Assembly: GCA_003141895.1 (NCBI GenBank)
Contig: PLNT01000017.1
Coordinates: 1 to 64,000, forward strand
DNA: 64,000 nt
Direction of reading: 5' to 3'
Source: Bacteroidales bacterium
GTDB taxonomy: Bacteria; Bacteroidota; Bacteroidia; Bacteroidales; VadinHA17
Shown here: piece after piece, positions 43,858 to 50,968 of the stretch
Layout of the letters: each line of letters begins with the position of its first letter
Numbering within the stretch: the first letter of the stretch is position 1
Translations under genes and position numbers: made by a program
Notes under the pieces: model-generated
The model's database searches: none
Told to the model about the DNA's origin: nothing
The model's input: only the letters and a program-made list of their open reading frames with translations

Positions 43858-43889
43858 TTACACCGTTATGCCTTAACGCCCTTATGCCA
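43858..43889. repeat. Octamer array
   Basis: Four 8-base units in register: TTACACCG, TTATGCCT, TAACGCCC, TTATGCCA. It lies just downstream of the peptidase gene and upstream of the next promoter. Confidence 0.6.
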
Positions 43890-43919
43890 TTTTTCGGCTA
43901 CCAGCAACTGTTCCTTTCC

Positions 43920-43949
43920 TTGTTCATCCTAATAATTTTCATACCTTTG
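43920..43949 (+). promoter_or_regulatory. Bacteroidota promoter for the T9SS cargo gene
   Basis: TTG at 43920-43922, then 19 bases, then TACCTTTG at 43942-43949, matching the TTG/TAnnTTTG consensus with the expected spacing. The gene starts 100 bases downstream, leaving a long 5' leader with no hairpin seen. Confidence 0.6.
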
Positions 43950-44049
43950 TTTTGTTAATTTAGGTTTATTGTATCTTGTTGCCCTTAATTATGATTGTTG
44001 ATGCAACCAGTGAGGTGAATTTGAGGTCTTACCAAGGAACAGCCGACAT

Positions 44050-46848
44050 ATGAGAAAATTAATTTACTTTATTTTATTTCTGGCTATTATTCCAATTCCA
44101 GTTAGTGGACAAATCTTTGATGGAGGAGGTGATGGTTCATTTGCAGATCCGTATTCCGGATATCTCATGCAGGATGCGACACTCAGCGGGTCGGTTTATT
44201 TTAACGGAGATATCACAATCGATGCATTTACCCTTACCATCAGTCCGGGCACTAAAATAATATTCACGGCAGTAGCGAATATTAATGTGAATTCGGATGG
44301 TGTCCTTTTTGCAAATGGCGGCTCAGGAACAAACGGGATTCTTTTTACAGCCGATAATAACAATAACGGAACTTATGGTGAGACTGGTGAAAGGTGGGGT
44401 CATATTTCTTTCGAGTACATGTCAACGTCTTCGCCTTCAGTCTTTAATTACTGTACCATTGAATATGGTACATCCGGTAACTTGAACTATGGTGGCGCAA
44501 TTTCAGTAATTGGATTTAACCAGCTTTCAATTACAAATTCTATAATAAGATATAATTCAGCTCTCAGAGGTGGAGGGATTCTAATATCTGGTTCTTCTCC
44601 TGTAATTGAAAATGATTTCATAGTAAATAATACAGCTACCGGTTCCGCGACTACACATGGTGGTGGCGGAATTATAATCTTAGGAACGTCTGCTCCTTCT
44701 GTCACTAATTGCATTATTGCGAATAACTCGGCAACCAGTGCTTCAAATGGCCGGGGCGGCGGCGTATACTTATACAATACCGGGAGTGCAAGATTTATAA
44801 ACTGTGTTATTGCTTCAAATACTGCCGCGGCTGCAACATATCCCGGGAATAATATACTCTATCGTCAAAACAATAGTCCTGAATTCATTAATTCTATTGT
44901 ATGGGGCAGTGCCAATTCAATAAGCTATTATACAGGAACAAGTCTTTCTGCATCCGATTTAAATTATTGTGCAATACAAGGGTATACCACAGGATATACA
45001 AATTGCATAACTCTAAGCGGTACGAACACTGATCCAACCGGACCGAATTTTACCAATCCCGGAGCATCTGATTATTCAATTTCCACGCTCTCCCCATGTC
45101 GTGATGCCGGAGTAAATACTTTTTTAGGAGTAACTATACCAACAACTGATATACTTGGTAACCCTATTCTTGGTACAAAAGATATTGGCGCTTATGAGGT
45201 TCAATATTCAAGATGGAACGGCGGAACAACAGAATGGGATGTCGCATCTAACTGGGAGGGAAATCTTGTTCCCACCACTACCAGCCAGATTGTGATCCCG
45301 GGTGAATTAACAAACTATCCAAATGCAGGGAGCATAACGATTGGGGCAACAGGTTCTCTAATAATAGAAGCAGGAGCTTCTGTTCAGACTACTACATTTT
45401 CAAATGCAGGATTGGTCATCTTCAAATCAAGTGAAACTCAGACTTCAACCCTGTTTGCTTACTATTATACTCTTACAGGTCAGACGAAGGTTGAAATGTT
45501 TCTTAAAGGAGGTGTTTCGCCCACTGGCCCCAGATGGCACTGGATAACCTCACCCTTTTCAGTCAGTAAATCATTATTCACAACAAACCCAACAAGCGAT
45601 AACTTACTTAATTATACTGAAAGCAGCGTTACAACAAACATAAACCAGGGCTGGAACTGGCACGATGGATACGGTAGTACAACCGGCTTCTCAACATTGG
45701 AACCATTTACAGGTTATGATGTTTATTATACCAGCGATCATACATATACCTTTTCTGGAACGGCATTTCAGTTTTTAGGCTATTACCCAACAGTTGTCAA
45801 TCTTGCTTTTTCAGGAACGGATATCAATCTGCATGGCTGGAATCTTGTAGGTAACTCCTTTTTGCACTCAATTAACTGGGATAACGTTATAAAATCAAGT
45901 GGCGTTCACAATGCCCTTTACATGTCGACAAATAACAGTGTAGCAACCTGGATCAATGGGGTTGGTGTGAACGGAGCTACAAATGTAGTAGCCCCATTAC
46001 AGGCATTTTTTGTCAAAGTTGATGCCACCGGTCAGACACTCTCATTTTCAAGAAATGCAGTGAGTCTGGATACCCGACCGCGATTGAAGTCGTCAGAAGT
46101 TACTGATACTTTGCGGCTGGTACGGATAAATATCAGCAATAACGGGATTGTAGATGAAAGTGTAATACGTCTTGTTAATGATGGATCGGATAACTTCAAT
46201 AATACTTATGATGCTTTCAAGTTCCCTTCCGGAGCAACAATACCTCAGATATATGTTAAACTTTTAAACCTGAAATATTCCATAAAGAGTATAAACGTGC
46301 CCGACACCGCTGAGAATATTCCTATATCAGTAACTATTCCTGCTGCCGGAGATTTTGCAATTAACTGCACGGATTTAAAAGAGATGTATAAATATGAGGT
46401 TACATTAAAAGATAATAGCAATCAGCAGATAACTGATCTGAATAAAATCAAGTCCTACACCTTCCATGCAGATGCTGCCGGCGCTGTTGATGATCGTTTT
46501 GTAATCAATATTTCTAAGATCTCTAAAGTTGTTCCTGTTGTTCCAATTGGTCAAGGTGTTCCTGTTGTTACATATGTAGATAAGACTGTTCTTAATGAGC
46601 AGCAATTCAATATATATTCCAGTCAGGGTATTATTAATGTTGTTCCACTTCAGGACGCATGGAATGGGCAGAAAGCAGAAATTAAAATAATTAATATTAC
46701 AGGAACTACTGTTGCAGTCAGGACGAATATCGGATTCAGTAATGGAAATCCTGAAACATTTAATCTTAATATTCCAACCGGTATTTATTTTGTAAGTATT
46801 TCCACTTCAACTAAAAAGTTTGTCGGGAAAATTAATATTGTAAAATAG
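44050..46848 (+). CDS. Secreted beta-helix protein with T9SS type A sorting domain
   Basis: 932 residues. Signal peptide 1-20 ends VSG before Gln21. Residues 50-380 form a right-handed parallel beta-helix with repeated short strands (FNYCTIEYG, ITNSIIRYNSA, VTNCIIANNSA, FINCVIASNTA) and the closing CRDAGVNTFLG and DIGAYEVQYSRWNGGTTEWD blocks common in Bacteroidota surface proteins. Residues 400-840 are beta-rich modules. The last 75 residues (FNIYSSQGIINV to FVGKINIVK) are a type A C-terminal domain that directs export by T9SS and cleavage or anchoring. It may bind or modify polysaccharide; substrate unknown. A good promoter lies 100 bases upstream. Confidence 0.87.
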   Translation: MRKLIYFILFLAIIPIPVSGQIFDGGGDGSFADPYSGYLMQDATLSGSVYFNGDITIDAFTLTISPGTKIIFTAVANINVNSDGVLFANGGSGTNGILFTADNNNNGTYGETGERWGHISFEYMSTSSPSVFNYCTIEYGTSGNLNYGGAISVIGFNQLSITNSIIRYNSALRGGGILISGSSPVIENDFIVNNTATGSATTHGGGGIIILGTSAPSVTNCIIANNSATSASNGRGGGVYLYNTGSARFINCVIASNTAAAATYPGNNILYRQNNSPEFINSIVWGSANSISYYTGTSLSASDLNYCAIQGYTTGYTNCITLSGTNTDPTGPNFTNPGASDYSISTLSPCRDAGVNTFLGVTIPTTDILGNPILGTKDIGAYEVQYSRWNGGTTEWDVASNWEGNLVPTTTSQIVIPGELTNYPNAGSITIGATGSLIIEAGASVQTTTFSNAGLVIFKSSETQTSTLFAYYYTLTGQTKVEMFLKGGVSPTGPRWHWITSPFSVSKSLFTTNPTSDNLLNYTESSVTTNINQGWNWHDGYGSTTGFSTLEPFTGYDVYYTSDHTYTFSGTAFQFLGYYPTVVNLAFSGTDINLHGWNLVGNSFLHSINWDNVIKSSGVHNALYMSTNNSVATWINGVGVNGATNVVAPLQAFFVKVDATGQTLSFSRNAVSLDTRPRLKSSEVTDTLRLVRINISNNGIVDESVIRLVNDGSDNFNNTYDAFKFPSGATIPQIYVKLLNLKYSIKSINVPDTAENIPISVTIPAAGDFAINCTDLKEMYKYEVTLKDNSNQQITDLNKIKSYTFHADAAGAVDDRFVINISKISKVVPVVPIGQGVPVVTYVDKTVLNEQQFNIYSSQGIINVVPLQDAWNGQKAEIKIINITGTTVAVRTNIGFSNGNPETFNLNIPTGIYFVSISTSTKKFVGKINIVK

Positions 46849-46900
46849 TTTTAGTATTGCAGTTAAGTTCTGAGTGAGGTGGACTGTTTCAGGCAGAGTA

Positions 46901-46930
46901 TTGAAGATGAAAAATAAAATTGTAGTTTTG
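46901..46930 (+). promoter_or_regulatory. Candidate promoter for the small-peptide gene
   Basis: TTG at 46901-46903, 19 bases, then TAGTTTTG at 46923-46930, fitting TAnnTTTG. The peptide gene begins 40 bases on. Confidence 0.45.
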
Positions 46931-46970
46931 ACTGTTAGATCTTATAATTCCGGGGAACCGGAATTTAGAT

Positions 46971-47135
46971 ATGAAAAGAGTTTATAAGAAACCAGAAATA
47001 TTAAAAATAGATTTGGATTTTTCTATCTCTCTATTGATGGAATCAGCCCCTATCAATCCTCCTCCGAGAGGTGGCGGCAGTAAGGGGAATGATACTCCGT
47101 TTCAAAGCCCGTTCGGCGATAAGCCTTTCAGTTAA
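46971..47135 (+). CDS. 54-residue peptide of a Bacteroidota small-protein family
   Basis: ATG at 46971, TAA at 47133. It opens MKRVYKKPEILKIDLDFSI, continues SLLMESAPINPPPRGGGSKG, and ends with QSPFGDKPFS. The plan (a basic xYxKPE start, an LxLL/MES core and a proline/glycine tail ending near a PF motif) is common to short unannotated Bacteroidota proteins and looks like a leader plus core of a secreted or processed peptide. Function is unknown. The nearby signal-peptidase-like enzyme and nucleotidyltransferase make a processed peptide conceivable, but that is inference. A hairpin terminator follows at 47155. Confidence 0.65.
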   Translation: MKRVYKKPEILKIDLDFSISLLMESAPINPPPRGGGSKGNDTPFQSPFGDKPFS

Positions 47136-47154
47136 AACTGAAATAATATAGAAT

Positions 47155-47183
47155 AAGAGTCCGAATGAGGGCTCTTTCTTTTT
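47155..47183 (+). terminator. Intrinsic terminator after the 54-residue peptide gene
   Basis: AAGAGTCC, 6-base loop, GGGCTCTT (one T-G pair) followed by TCTTTTT. It lies 20 bases past the peptide gene's stop, and supports that gene being a real transcribed unit. Confidence 0.75.
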
Positions 47184-47189
47184 AGAAAA

Positions 47190-47273
47190 GGCGGCAGGCA
47201 TCAGGCATCAGGCGGCGGGCGCTTAGTGCCGGAAAAACTGCCTGATCCTGTAGCCTGTAGCCTAACGCCTTAT
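47190..47273. repeat. Heptamer array, left flank of an S23 gene
   Basis: Twelve 7-base units in unbroken register: GGCGGCA, GGCATCA twice, GGCGGCG, GGCGCTT, AGTGCCG, GAAAAAC, TGCCTGA, TCCTGTA, GCCTGTA, GCCTAAC, GCCTTAT. The S23 stop codon (47270-47272) is in the final unit. The first half (GGC units) and second half (GCC units) are complementary. Confidence 0.88.
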
Positions 47274-47623
47274 TTCGATCTGTGTTTTATTAAAGCGGTA
47301 AGCATTGCACTTATTTTGTCACAATCCTTGTCGAATGTTTCAAGCTCCTGATTAGTAATATATCCTATCTCTGAAGAAATTATTAGTTGCGTTCCCAGTT
47401 CTGCAGTTGACCCCCGGGCTATATAGAAGTGCCGTATGCTCTGTTTGTCTGTATCAAGATTATCCCCTTCAGCAATATTTGAAGGTATGCTAATAGCCGA
47501 TCTTTGAATTTGATCTCTCAATCCAAAATCTTTTGAAAAAGTTGGTGACTGAGTAAGTTTGTAAATTCTTACTGCCAGTTCTTTGGCAAGTTGCCAAACA
47601 CGAAGTTTTTGAAAATTTCCCAT
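47270..47623 (-). CDS. Four-helix-bundle S23 protein
   Basis: 117 residues: FQKLRVWQLAKELAVRIYKLTQ, LRDQIQRSAISIPSNIAEGDN, FYIARGSTAELGTQLIISSEIGYI. This is a textbook S23/Avd-like bundle at full length, and the DQIQRSAISIPSNIAEG motif is conserved. The amino acid sequence differs greatly from the S23 genes at 36883 and 40143, so it was not made by recent local duplication. It is enclosed by heptamer arrays whose motif (GGCxTCx) is unlike those at the other two loci. No 23S rRNA is near. Confidence 0.92.
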   Translation of the reverse strand: MGNFQKLRVWQLAKELAVRIYKLTQSPTFSKDFGLRDQIQRSAISIPSNIAEGDNLDTDKQSIRHFYIARGSTAELGTQLIISSEIGYITNQELETFDKDCDKISAMLTALIKHRSK

Positions 47624-47717
47624 AATACAGCGATTTTAGTTAATGAAATATTTATTATTGTAATTCCACATACAATAATCAATCACAATTTAAGAAATAT
47701 TTCTGAATAGAATCTTT

Positions 47718-47773
47718 GCCAGAAACCTGACAATAGTTGCCCGAAGCCTGACGCCTCACGCCCGATGCCATTT
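47718..47773. repeat. Heptamer array, right flank of an S23 gene
   Basis: Eight 7-base units in register, most beginning GCC: GCCAGAA, ACCTGAC, AATAGTT, GCCCGAA, GCCTGAC, GCCTCAC, GCCCGAT, GCCATTT. It is inverted with respect to the GGC units at 47190-47217. A gap of 94 A/T-rich bases separates it from the S23 start codon. Confidence 0.85.
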
Positions 47774-47793
47774 AATTATTCTTCTAAAAAACA

Positions 47794-47822
47794 GACCGCA
47801 AGACTGCACGACCGCAAGACAG
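47794..47822. repeat. Short octamer array
   Basis: GAC recurs every 8 bases (GACCGCAA, GACTGCAC, GACCGCAA, GACAG). It lies between the heptamer array and the stop of the UpxY-like gene. Confidence 0.5.
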
Positions 47823-47825
47823 GTT

Positions 47826-48374
47826 TTAGACCTTTTTCAGGAAGGCTTTCGGAATTTTTAGAATGAGATTCTGATCAAGCCGGTCAACATGGACTATAAC
47901 ACGGTTTTTACTTCCTATCCTTATCAACTCACCGGTAAGCCCCACAAGTGATCCGTTAATTACCTCAACGTTATCCCCGGGAGAAAACTTATCCGAAGTC
48001 ACTTCGATTTCAGCATTACTGTTAATCAATAACCTGAGATTATCTATCTGTTTTTGCGGGATTGAAACAGGTTTACCTTCGAATGAAACAAATTTCACAA
48101 CCCCGGTAATTTTATAAACTTTGGGGAAATTCTTCTTGATTGTCTTTACAAATATATAGGAAGGAAGTAGGGGTTTCTCCACAAGCTTTTTCCTGTCACT
48201 CCAAAACCTGAATGTCTTCATCAGCGGCAGGAATGTTTCAATGCTCTCCTCTTCAAGTCTTGCAAAGACGAGTTTCTCAGCCCTCGGCCTTGTATAAAGT
48301 GCATACCACTTTACTTCAGAAACTTTCTTCATGAGTGTTAGTTCTTCCGACGCTATGCTTTCAGGTTCAGACAT
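47826..48374 (-). CDS. upxY: UpxY/NusG-like transcription antitermination protein
   Basis: 182 residues. The NusG N-terminal domain is clear (VKWYALYTRPRAEKLVFARLEEE, PLLPSYIFVKT, VVKFVSFEGKPVSIP). The C-terminal KOW part has FSPGDNVEVINGSLVGLTGELIRIGSKNRVIVHVD. UpxY proteins are specialised NusG paralogues that allow transcription through capsule operons in Bacteroides, usually encoded as the first operon gene. Here it points the same way as the long operon but is about 11 kb upstream of wza, with opposite-strand and accessory genes between. A CAAAGATA (TATCTTTG on its own strand) lies 23 bases before the start. Confidence 0.88.
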   Translation of the reverse strand: MSEPESIASEELTLMKKVSEVKWYALYTRPRAEKLVFARLEEESIETFLPLMKTFRFWSDRKKLVEKPLLPSYIFVKTIKKNFPKVYKITGVVKFVSFEGKPVSIPQKQIDNLRLLINSNAEIEVTSDKFSPGDNVEVINGSLVGLTGELIRIGSKNRVIVHVDRLDQNLILKIPKAFLKKV

Positions 48375-48397
48375 TCTTACTAGTTAAAAAACGGAAT

Positions 48398-48405
48398 CAA
48401 AGATA
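48398..48405 (-). promoter_or_regulatory. Candidate -7 box for upxY
   Basis: On the minus strand the bases read TATCTTTG (TAnnTTTG). No clear TTG partner is seen at the right distance upstream, so this is a half-supported promoter. Confidence 0.4.
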
Positions 48406-48464
48406 ATAAAAATCCGGTACGCGAGGGAAGGTGCGAGGAGAGACTTAAAATCCTATTACATCAG

Positions 48465-48641
48465 GGTCATTGCGAGCCTGACAAAGGAAGGCGAAGCAAT
48501 CTCCCGCAACAACAATAATTTAGCTTGCTTCGTTTTGCATGTAAGGGATTGCTTCGTCTCCGCCAACCGGCGGATCCTCGCAATGACCATTGACGTAATT
48601 GGAATCAGTTTAGCCCCCCATTTGGGGGGTTGGGGGGTTGA
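48465..48641. repeat. REP-like units and 73-bp direct repeat, copy 1
   Basis: A GGTCATTGCGAG...GAAGCAATCTCC unit (48465-48504) faces an inverted one (48545-48588). From 48569 to 48641 lies a 73-base sequence that recurs at 52836-52908 with one mismatch; it ends in a CCCCCCATTTGGGGGG palindrome plus TTGGGGGGTTGA. Confidence 0.85.
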
Positions 48642-48665
48642 ATGAAAAGAGAGAGAGCCAATTAA

Positions 48666-48700
48666 TTTGGGGCCGGCATTCGGAAATAATCATATATTTG
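48666..48700 (+). promoter_or_regulatory. Candidate promoter for the Wzi-like gene
   Basis: TTTG at 48666-48669 and TATATTTG at 48693-48700, 23 bases apart, approximate the Bacteroidota consensus. The coding start is 24 bases downstream. Confidence 0.5.
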
Positions 48701-48723
48701 CTGAATCCAATCTCTGATCTGCC

Positions 48724-50313
48724 TTGAAAAAGAAGTTCCTCATATTTTCTCTTCTGAGTCTTGCTGTATTGAATGTGAATCTTTTCTCACAGGAGGTACC
48801 TCAACCGGTTAATAATAAGGGGATCTATGAATTTCTTGATGAACTGGCAGGTGAACATATCATCACAATCAATTCCACTATAAAACCATATTCCCGTTTG
48901 TTCATCTCAAAAGCCCTTAAATTGGCAGAGGAGAAAAAGGACCAGCTTAACCCGCGGCAACAAAAGGAGCTCAGCTTCTACCTGATGGACTTCGGGAAGG
49001 AGCTTAATGCGGGTAAAGACTGGAACCGACGTAAAGATCTTTTTTACTATAAGGATTCACTTTTCGCACTGACAATAAACCCTATCCTGGGAGGTGAGAT
49101 ATTCACCAATTCATCGGGAAAAGCTACTTACATAAGGAACGGTGCCGAGGCCCGTGGATACGTTAAGAACTGGGGATTCTATGCTTCACTTCGCGACAAT
49201 CATGAAAAACCTCTCCTTGGACTTCCCCAATATCTTACACAGAGAGTTGACGGTCATATAAAGGGAACCAGCGACTTCAGTGAAATGATCGGAGGTGTAA
49301 CATATTCCTGGAAATGGGGAAGTGCAGGCCTGGTAAAAGATAATCTGCAGTGGGGAGACAACTATGACGGTGCAAATATTTTCGGCGGGAACAATCCGTC
49401 ATTTGTACAACTGAGACTTCATATTTCGCCCGTGAAGTGGTTTGACTTCAATTATTTCCATGGATGGCTGAACTCGATGGTTGTTGACAGTGCCAATTCG
49501 TACTGGGTAACGAACAGCTATGGAACCAACTACCGTGAGGTCTACCATAAGAAGTTTATTGCCGCCAACATGTTCACCTTCACTCCATTTAAATACCTTA
49601 ATGTATCAGCTGGAAACAGCATAGTATATAGTGATCAGAATGTCAATCCTGCGTACCTGGTGCCATTGTTTTTTTATAAATCGGTCGATCATTCCCTCAC
49701 ATCAGGGATCGATAATATGAATTCACAGATGTTTTTCGATATCAGTTCCCGCCAGATCAGAAATCTGCATCTTTATGCGACAATGTTCATTGACGAATTA
49801 TCTGTCAGCCGGTTTACGATGAAAGATGAATGGAACTTCTTCAGTTATAAAGCCGGCTTCAGGTTATCAGACCTGCCGGTTTCAAACCTCTCGTTTACAA
49901 CTGAATTCACCTATACCTATCCTCTTACTTTTCAGCATTACGTTCCCACACTTACTTTTCAGAATGCAGGGTATAACCTGGGATATTATCTGAGGGATAA
50001 CTCAAGGGAATGGTATATTGCTTTTGATTATCGACCTGTAAGGACACTCGATGTAAACCTGTATTTCGTTGATGCAATCCGTGGCCCGGATTATACCGAA
50101 CTTGGAACGAACCGTGTCGGTAATCCGCCGCTCGCTTCCGTACAGTGGCACAATACAGTTTATGGAATCAAGGCTGCATGCCAGGTAATTAATGATCTGT
50201 ATACGTGGTTTTCATTTTCATCAGGTAATATCAGGGGTGATGCCAGGTGGAGTCCGGAGTATTTTTTCGGAAAAAAGAATACTGTTAATCTGGGGGTGAC
50301 ATTCGGGTTTTAA
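48724..50313 (+). CDS. wzi: Wzi-like outer-membrane beta-barrel capsule assembly protein
   Basis: 529 residues with a 22-residue signal peptide (KKKFLIFSLLSLAVL to LFSQ). Residues 30-110 are a helical periplasmic section (LFISKALKLAEEKKDQL), then about 18 amphipathic strands rich in aromatic residues follow, ending in VTFGF, a typical C-terminal barrel strand. Blocks LTINPILGGEIF, GGVTYSWKWGSAGLVKDNLQWGDN and FDFNYFHGWLN match the Wzi/RemB capsule-assembly family. Wzi helps attach capsule to the surface. The start is TTG at 48724: an in-frame TGA lies 9 bases upstream and the signal peptide follows at once. A sugar-phosphate transferase gene lies next on the same strand. Confidence 0.72.
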   Translation: MKKKFLIFSLLSLAVLNVNLFSQEVPQPVNNKGIYEFLDELAGEHIITINSTIKPYSRLFISKALKLAEEKKDQLNPRQQKELSFYLMDFGKELNAGKDWNRRKDLFYYKDSLFALTINPILGGEIFTNSSGKATYIRNGAEARGYVKNWGFYASLRDNHEKPLLGLPQYLTQRVDGHIKGTSDFSEMIGGVTYSWKWGSAGLVKDNLQWGDNYDGANIFGGNNPSFVQLRLHISPVKWFDFNYFHGWLNSMVVDSANSYWVTNSYGTNYREVYHKKFIAANMFTFTPFKYLNVSAGNSIVYSDQNVNPAYLVPLFFYKSVDHSLTSGIDNMNSQMFFDISSRQIRNLHLYATMFIDELSVSRFTMKDEWNFFSYKAGFRLSDLPVSNLSFTTEFTYTYPLTFQHYVPTLTFQNAGYNLGYYLRDNSREWYIAFDYRPVRTLDVNLYFVDAIRGPDYTELGTNRVGNPPLASVQWHNTVYGIKAACQVINDLYTWFSFSSGNIRGDARWSPEYFFGKKNTVNLGVTFGF

Positions 50314-50433
50314 TATATTAATGTTCATTTCTTTTGCTTGCCCAAAAGAACCGAGCAGAAAAAAGACTCAATTTATATTACCACATCCGCTCCTGCGAGC
50401 TCGCCGCAGGCAAATGAACCAAAGAAAAGGGCA

Positions 50434-50521
50434 CCGGAAATGCCAACTTCAGCCAAAACGGGCGCCCGCTACACTAGCCTTTACGCACTACCGTTTTGGC
50501 TGCAGTTCGCACCATTTCCGG
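50434..50521 (+). repeat. Palindromic repeat, copy 2
   Basis: Opposite orientation to 41841-41926 and nearly identical along both arms; the loops differ. The inverted pair is about 8.6 kb apart and encloses the nucleotidyltransferase, T9SS cargo, S23, upxY and wzi genes. Confidence 0.8.
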
Positions 50522-50613
50522 GTTTGCCAGCGCACCGCGACTTATAATAATTGAACAGGATCCCAAATTTCTAAATCTTAATAATCTATTTGTTTTTGGA
50601 TTTCAAATGGCCT

Positions 50614-50753
50614 CAGATAATTTTGGGAAATAGCGACTGTTTTGAGGCTTGCTGCGGTGGCCATAAGTAAGCAATACTGTTTGACCCTGAGCGGAGCGAA
50701 GGGGAGTTGTATTGCGTGAGCAAGCCGATAAACAGAAGCCCCAAAATTATCTG
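50614..50753. mobile_element. MITE-like element with 14-bp terminal inverted repeats
   Basis: CAGATAATTTTGGG at 50614-50627 is inverted at 50740-50753. Inner arms also match (GCTTGCT, GCAATAC), so 140 bases fold into a long imperfect hairpin. No gene inside. Flanking TTTCAAATGG pieces recur at 41.57 and 41.76 kb. Confidence 0.6.
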
Positions 50754-50830
50754 CAGCCTTGAATTTTGCTCACAATTTTTATTATTTTTTAAAGGTGTTC
50801 GCGAGCTCGCCTTTCAGGCTCGGTTCTTTG

Positions 50831-50864
50831 GTTACTTTCTTTGTTTCAAGACAAAGAAAGTAAC
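50831..50864. repeat. Perfect 14-bp hairpin
   Basis: GTTACTTTCTTTGT, loop TTCAAG, ACAAAGAAAGTAAC. Same geometry as the hairpin at 41941-41974 with a different sequence. It may belong to the interspersed repeat family in this gap. Confidence 0.65.
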
Positions 50865-50968
50865 ATGTAATGCAACCAAATTCATTATAATTATGTCATG
50901 TAAGTATAAATTGCTGAATTTTTTAGTTACTTAGCTTTTTAAAACCTAACCTGATCGTTGGATTACCG

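Larger units (their letters stand above)
50314..50968. other. Gene-free gap made of repeats
   Basis: Contains a partial hairpin GTTCATTTCTTTTG (50323-50350), the palindromic repeat copy 2 (50434-50521), a MITE-like element (50614-50753) and a perfect hairpin (50831-50864). Reading frames of 69-77 codons on the plus strand are translated repeat only. The 100 bases before 50969 show no clear promoter. Confidence 0.7.

Noticed and set aside
46907-46987. 26-codon frame starting ATGAAAAATAAAATT
   Set aside because: It overlaps the promoter-like site and the start of the better supported 54-residue peptide gene; no family features.
36767-47773. 23S rRNA intervening sequences
   Set aside because: S23 proteins occur in rRNA inserts, but no 23S rRNA sequence flanks any of the three genes.
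50321-50554. Two overlapping plus-strand frames of 69-77 codons
   Set aside because: Both translate repeat copy 2; no start signal, no family resemblance.
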